Notes under the pieces: generated by a model | Told to the model about the DNA's origin: nothing | The model's input: the letters and a program-made list of their open reading frames with translations, nothing else | The model's database searches: none | In this document: positions 16,141 to 20,473 of the stretch, one piece after another | Layout of the letters: every line of letters starts with the position of its first letter | Numbering within the stretch: the first letter of the stretch is position 1 | Made by a program: the position numbers and the translations under genes | NCBI GenBank assembly: GCA_044349305.1 | Contig: JBIKRF010000039.1 | Span: forward strand, 1-20,473 | Reading direction: 5' to 3' | Source of the DNA: CAIZGX01 sp044349305 | Lineage (GTDB): Bacteria; Bacteroidota; Bacteroidia; Flavobacteriales_D; Sanyastnellaceae | DNA: 20,473 nucleotides

Positions 16141-17364
16141 ATGAAATACGCATTTTGGTCTGTACTTCTTTTATTCACGAGCTGCGTTACCGTTAAGGAA
16201 CTTTCGCTTTATGAAAATGAAGTGATAGTTGAAGAAACGAAGGATGTCAATGGTTTTCAATTGACTGAAATTTTCAACGATGATATCACTTCAGAAATTT
16301 GGTTTACGCCAAGTCCCGCATGTTTAAAAGTCACTGCAGAAAAAAATGAAGTTTATTCCGGAACGGGAGCAATGAAATTTACCTGGAACAAACAAGCGGG
16401 CGGTTGCCCTTGGCTGGGTCTTGGAATTGGTTGGGCCAATTGGAGTGGAAAGGATTTAGGATCTATTGAAAACAGTGCAGCCATTTCATTCAAAGTAAAA
16501 ACGCAAGAAGGATCTATGAAAGGATTGCCTTGGGCCATGGCATTGGAGGACTATGCTGGAACACAAGCCTGGATAGGTGTTACAAGCGGTTATGTGGAAG
16601 GTGGAATAGTTGATAATACATGGAGAACAGTGACGATTCCCTTGGCAGATTTTCAATTCGACGGTTGGAATTTAGACGGCGGAACGGTGAAGCAATTGCT
16701 TATTCAATTCGAGTCGAATGGAACAGTGTTCGTTGATGAGTTCAAGATTATTCCTTTCAAACCGAAAGAACCGAATACGCTTGTTGTTACGAAGTCTTAC
16801 GGTTGGGTGAACGACGGATTCATTGAAGGTGGCCAGTATGTGGCGAAAGCAAACATCGATGGTTCAGTTCTCTATTTAAATTGGAACGAAAAAGAATTGT
16901 ACATCGGTGGAGAAGTTGAAGATGTTTCTCCGTGTAGAAACATACAAAACGGAAGAGACATTTGGAACGGCGATGCAATTGAAATAGCCTTCTCTTCAGA
17001 AACCGGAATCAGCGACAAGCGCATGATGTTTTACGAAGGTGATCGTCACATTGGAATTAAGATGGGTGGAAATTTCGACGTCTACGATTGGTCGCGTGAG
17101 AAGAATATTAAAGCAAAGATTTCAGTGAAACCGCTTCAGAATAAATACGTTTTTGAATGTGTTATTCCTTGGAGCGAATTGGGCGTTGCACCTTGGAAAA
17201 ACAATTCAACCTACAACATTGATTTTGCAATTGACCAGTCTACAAGTCAGGACACACGCGATTTCCAGAAACGTTGGAATTCGGTGAATAACGAAAATTT
17301 CAATACCAATCCTTCGTTGTGGGGCAAGCTTAAAGTAGAACTTCCAATCATCACGCTAGAATAA
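16141..17364 (+). CDS. Two-domain carbohydrate-binding-like lipoprotein (CBM11-like plus CBM9-like)
   Basis: 407 aa. SPII signal with Cys15 (LLFTSC). Domain 1, about residues 35-215, resembles CBM11/CIA30 jelly rolls (YSGTGAMKFTW, GCPWLGLGIGWANW, WRTVTIPLADF, VFVDEFKIIPF). Domain 2, about 220-405, resembles the CBM9/DOMON-type fold found in Bacteroidetes sugar-binding proteins (LYLNWNEKELYIGGEVED, IWNGDAIEIAFSS, YVFECVIPWSELG). No catalytic residues recognised. It starts 9 bases after the previous stop and ends 2 bases before the GH3 gene. Likely role: cell-surface or periplasmic binding of glucan chains beside the GH3 enzyme (inferred). Confidence 0.7.
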   Translation: MKYAFWSVLLLFTSCVTVKELSLYENEVIVEETKDVNGFQLTEIFNDDITSEIWFTPSPACLKVTAEKNEVYSGTGAMKFTWNKQAGGCPWLGLGIGWANWSGKDLGSIENSAAISFKVKTQEGSMKGLPWAMALEDYAGTQAWIGVTSGYVEGGIVDNTWRTVTIPLADFQFDGWNLDGGTVKQLLIQFESNGTVFVDEFKIIPFKPKEPNTLVVTKSYGWVNDGFIEGGQYVAKANIDGSVLYLNWNEKELYIGGEVEDVSPCRNIQNGRDIWNGDAIEIAFSSETGISDKRMMFYEGDRHIGIKMGGNFDVYDWSREKNIKAKISVKPLQNKYVFECVIPWSELGVAPWKNNSTYNIDFAIDQSTSQDTRDFQKRWNSVNNENFNTNPSLWGKLKVELPIITLE

Positions 17365-17366
17365 AG

Positions 17367-19643
17367 ATGAATTCAAAAAATATTATTCAATCGTTTTTCA
17401 TTCTTGCTTTTTTAGCAGTGAATGTTTCTTGTACTTCACAGAAGTCTGCTACAAAAGACAAAAAGCTTATTGGAATGTATGAGTACTACATTTCCAAAAT
17501 GAGTATCGAGGAAAAGGTAGGACAAATGACACAATTGAATTTAGATGTCGTTTGCGAAGGGGAAGTGTACAAGCTGGTGGAACCGCATCATTTGGATGCA
17601 GCGAAGCTTCACAAGGCTTTGGTTGATTACCACGTGGGTTCAATTCTGAATTGTGGCGGACATGCCTATCCGCGCGAGCAGTGGCATGAAATCATTGGTG
17701 GCATTCAGAAAGTAGCAACCACAGAAACAAGTTTGAAGATTCCAATTCTTTATGGAATAGATGCCATTCACGGAGCGAATTACGTAACAGGATCGACGTT
17801 GTTTCCACAGCAGTTGGCGCAAGCCGCAACGTTCAATCCGAGTTTAACACAAGAGGGTGGAAGGATTACTGCTTATGAGACACGCGCTGCAGGTATTCCA
17901 TGGAACTTCTCTCCAGTATTGGATGTAGGAAGAAATAAAAACTGGTCGCGATTTTTCGAAACGTTCGGTGAAGATTCTTATGTGTGCAGTGTATTCGGAG
18001 GTGCCCTTGTTCGCGGCTATCAAGGTGGAAACGGTTCTGTGGTAGACAACGTTCACGTGGCTGCTTGCATGAAGCACTTCTTGGGTTACAGCGGAGCACG
18101 AACCGGATTCGATCGCACACCTGCAATTATTTCAGACATTGAATTGCGAGAAATTTATCGTCCATCTTTTCAAGCGGCAATAGATGCGGGTGCATTAACT
18201 GTTATGATCAACAGCGGCGAGATTAACGGAATTCCTGTTCATGCAAATCCAAAAATCTTAATCGATTTGTTGCGCACTGAAATGGGTTTCAAAGGCCTTG
18301 CAGTTACCGACTGGGAAGACATAATTAAGTTGGTCAAGAACCATCGCGTAGCTGGTGATTTGAAAGAAGCGACATACTTGGCTGTTATGGCTGGAATAGA
18401 CATGTGCATGGTACCAAACGATTACGACTTCACCAAGTATTTAATTGAATTGGTGAAAGAAGGAAGAATTTCTGAAGAGCGATTGAATGTAAGTGTTAGA
18501 AGAATTTTGGAAACGAAGAATAAGTTGGGATTGTTCGAGAACGCAATGCCACCGAGCATTGCAGCGTTTCCTGAATTTGCTTCAGAGAAACACAAGGCAG
18601 CAGCATTGCAAACAGCAGAAGAAAGCATTACGCTTCTTGAAAATAAGAACAACACTCTTCCTTTGAAGAAAGACGCGAAGATTTTTGTTACGGGTCCAGC
18701 GGGGAATTCAATGACCTTGTTGAATGGTGCTTGGACACGCACATGGCAGGGAACCGATGCCCAATTCGATGACGCTACGAAGAACACAATTTATGAGGCG
18801 CTTCTGAGCAAGAATAAGAATGTTACCTTCAATGAAGTTTGTGGTTTAGAGACCATGAACAAAATGAATGGTAATCCGTTGGAGATGGCGATGAATGCCG
18901 ATGTTATTGTGGTTTGTGTGGGTGAATTACCAAGCACTGAATTACCCGGAAACATTTACGATTTGGAACTCCCGAAGGCGCAGCAAGAGTATGTGAAGAT
19001 GCTTCAGTCTACATTAAAACCTGTTGTGTTGGTGCTGGTTGAAAACAGACCGCGCATTGTTCGTGATATAGTTGACGGATGTTCTGCTGTTGTGATGGCT
19101 TATCAGCCGGGCGATTTCGGAGGAGATGCGTTAGCGAATATTTTATACGGCGATGTTAATCCGAGTGGAAAGCTTCCATTCACGTATCCGAAATTCCAAG
19201 TTGGAACTTCAACTTACGATCACAAATTCACTGAGACTTTTGACAAAGATTTTGGTAACAAGGCCTTCCAACCACAATGGGAATTTGGTTATGGATTGTC
19301 CTATTCAAATGTACAATACGAGAATTTGCAGGTGAGTTACGAGAGCGAATCACACGGTGGAGAAGTTCTTGTTCGTGTAGATGTTCTAAACCCGAGCGAA
19401 CGTTCGGTTAAGGAAAGTGTGTTGGTTTTTGCAACTGATGAAGTAGCATCTGTTACCCCTTCCGTAAAAAAATTAAAGGTCTTTCAGAAAATTGAATTGG
19501 CGCCGAAACAGAAGCGAACTGTCGAGTTTTCTATTTCGAAAGAAGATTTGAAATTCATTGGAAAAGATGCGACTCCGATTTTCGAATCGGGTGCTTTTCA
19601 GTTTCATGTAGGGTCATTAACTCAGAGATTAATTATTCAATAA
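17367..19643 (+). CDS. GH3 family beta-glucosidase, lipoprotein (BglX-like)
   Basis: 758 aa, full-length for a three-domain GH3 enzyme. SPII signal with Cys22 (VNVSC). TIM-barrel domain about 35-390: MSIEEKVGQMTQL (45-57), YGIDAIHG (129-136), ETFGED (198-203), MKHF (235-238) and AVTD315WED with Asp315 as the nucleophile. The alpha/beta sandwich domain, about 410-630, carries GELPSTE (520-526), where the family's acid/base glutamate is expected, and PSGKLPFTYP. A fibronectin-III-like domain follows FGYGLSYS (641-648). It removes glucose from the non-reducing end of beta-gluco-oligosaccharides; beta-1,3 preference is inferred from GH16 neighbours. The residues after the Cys (TSQKSATK) lack the acidic export signal, so a periplasm-facing location is plausible. 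Confidence 0.93.
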   Translation: MNSKNIIQSFFILAFLAVNVSCTSQKSATKDKKLIGMYEYYISKMSIEEKVGQMTQLNLDVVCEGEVYKLVEPHHLDAAKLHKALVDYHVGSILNCGGHAYPREQWHEIIGGIQKVATTETSLKIPILYGIDAIHGANYVTGSTLFPQQLAQAATFNPSLTQEGGRITAYETRAAGIPWNFSPVLDVGRNKNWSRFFETFGEDSYVCSVFGGALVRGYQGGNGSVVDNVHVAACMKHFLGYSGARTGFDRTPAIISDIELREIYRPSFQAAIDAGALTVMINSGEINGIPVHANPKILIDLLRTEMGFKGLAVTDWEDIIKLVKNHRVAGDLKEATYLAVMAGIDMCMVPNDYDFTKYLIELVKEGRISEERLNVSVRRILETKNKLGLFENAMPPSIAAFPEFASEKHKAAALQTAEESITLLENKNNTLPLKKDAKIFVTGPAGNSMTLLNGAWTRTWQGTDAQFDDATKNTIYEALLSKNKNVTFNEVCGLETMNKMNGNPLEMAMNADVIVVCVGELPSTELPGNIYDLELPKAQQEYVKMLQSTLKPVVLVLVENRPRIVRDIVDGCSAVVMAYQPGDFGGDALANILYGDVNPSGKLPFTYPKFQVGTSTYDHKFTETFDKDFGNKAFQPQWEFGYGLSYSNVQYENLQVSYESESHGGEVLVRVDVLNPSERSVKESVLVFATDEVASVTPSVKKLKVFQKIELAPKQKRTVEFSISKEDLKFIGKDATPIFESGAFQFHVGSLTQRLIIQ

Positions 19644-19644
19644 A

Positions 19645-20473
19645 ATGAAAAGATATTTGTTGTTTTTAGTGCTTGCTTCAATTACACTGATTACGTGTAA
19701 GCAGTCTAATCCGGAAGATGTATTGGGTCGTCAGGGCGATGTTGTGAATTTCGCTGGTCGCAAGTGGGATATTAAATACAGCAACGTACCGGTGGGTCCG
19801 GGGCCTAACAATTTCTCTCGCCTTTACGATGATGTGTGGGTAGATGAAAACGGTTACTTGCACTTGACCATTGCCAAGCACAACGATACGTGGTATTCTT
19901 CGGAGGTTGTAGGACAAGACAATTTAGGATATGGAACTTACATCTTCACCATTCAGGCCGATCCAATGTCGTTCTCTGAAAATGTGGTTTTCGGATTGTT
20001 CACTTGGGATAATAACACATTGCTCACAGATGGAAATAGCGAGGTAGACATCGAGTTTTCAAAGTGGGGAGATGCAACTGCTGAAGAGCCAACTACGTTT
20101 TCTGTTCAACCTGTGAATTTTGGAGTGTACTACGCAGAGCGCACAAGAGAGAAATTCATAGATCCGAATGTATTGAAAGGCGTTACAACACATCTTTTCA
20201 ATTGGACAGATACACTTATCACGTGGTACAGTTATGCTGGTGAAGACTATGAGAACGCCACGCCAATTGCAACTTGGTCGTTCAATTTGAACAACCCTCC
20301 TCGTGTGAAGCAAGACGGTAGTCAGCAGTCGCAACCCATTGTTATTCCAGCCCCAGGAGCAACGACCAATTGTCGCATGAACTTGTGGACACTTCCTTTT
20401 TCTGCCGTGGGTCCGAACAACGGATTGACGCACGAAGTGGTTATTCGCGATTTCAAATACATTCCAATGCAAT
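19645..20473 (+). CDS. GH16-like lipoprotein, 3' end outside window
   Basis: 276 codons visible with no stop; the gene runs past the right edge but is probably almost complete. SPII signal with Cys18 (LITC). A concanavalin-like jelly roll follows: GRKWDIKYSNVPVGPG, YLHLTIAKHND, GYGTYIFTI, VVFGLFTWDN and E133-V-D135-I-E137 FSKWGD. The ExDxE triad fits GH16 catalytic geometry without the extra bulge residue seen in the GH16 at the left edge. Sequence away from the triad is divergent, so it may belong to a non-classical GH16-like family or act on a different linkage. It follows the GH3 gene by one base and completes the visible operon. Role in beta-glucan cleavage is inferred. Confidence 0.75.
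   Translation, partial: MKRYLLFLVLASITLITCKQSNPEDVLGRQGDVVNFAGRKWDIKYSNVPVGPGPNNFSRLYDDVWVDENGYLHLTIAKHNDTWYSSEVVGQDNLGYGTYIFTIQADPMSFSENVVFGLFTWDNNTLLTDGNSEVDIEFSKWGDATAEEPTTFSVQPVNFGVYYAERTREKFIDPNVLKGVTTHLFNWTDTLITWYSYAGEDYENATPIATWSFNLNNPPRVKQDGSQQSQPIVIPAPGATTNCRMNLWTLPFSAVGPNNGLTHEVVIRDFKYIPMQ

Overview
The window reads as a Bacteroidota chromosome segment, most likely Flavobacteriales; the family cannot be settled from sequence alone. Signs are type IX secretion (T9SS) C-terminal sorting domains (YPNPSNG type) on three surface proteins, many SPII lipoproteins, Bacteroidetes-style promoters (TTG, 18 bp, TAnnTTnG), AT-rich intergenic DNA and no clear Shine-Dalgarno sequences. No tRNA, rRNA, CRISPR array or mobile element was seen.

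Layout. The left half (1-9919) is mostly minus strand. It holds three T9SS-exported proteins made largely of one repeated ~105-residue, six-cysteine, carbohydrate-binding-like module: 8945-9919 (2 modules), 3879-8057 (5 canonical plus 2 variant modules and extra domains) and 465-3767 (6 canonical plus 1 variant module and a jelly-roll-like domain). The last is translationally coupled to a GH16 laminarinase-type enzyme that runs off the left edge. Among them, on the plus strand, lies a Nudix-type transcriptional regulator (8193-8936) whose Nudix box has lost its catalytic glutamates. The right half (10055-20473) is a tightly packed plus-strand operon of seven genes: a secreted clan GH-A glycoside hydrolase, two outer-membrane beta-barrel-like proteins, two carbohydrate-binding-like lipoproteins, a GH3 beta-glucosidase lipoprotein and a GH16-like lipoprotein cut by the right edge.

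Function (inference). GH16 + clan GH-A enzyme + GH3 is the enzyme set expected for breakdown of a beta-1,3-glucan such as laminarin. Tandem-module surface proteins could capture the glucan, GH16 and clan GH-A enzymes cut it, the lipoproteins bind products, the paired barrels could pass oligosaccharides, and GH3 releases glucose. No SusC/SusD pair is present in the window, so the two unrelated-looking barrels are candidates for an alternative uptake route.

Regulation. Four copies of a 20-bp element (TTTTTGT-N7-ACAATT, minus-strand orientation) lie at 3800-3819, 8098-8117, 8133-8152 and 9946-9965. Three overlap the -33 element and spacer of the predicted promoters of the three module genes at identical spacing; the fourth lies between the Nudix gene and the large module gene. 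This suggests a local regulon governed by the Nudix-type protein. The combination of six-Cys module arrays, shared operator, degenerate Nudix regulator and SusCD-less barrel operon is the part of the window most likely to be undescribed.
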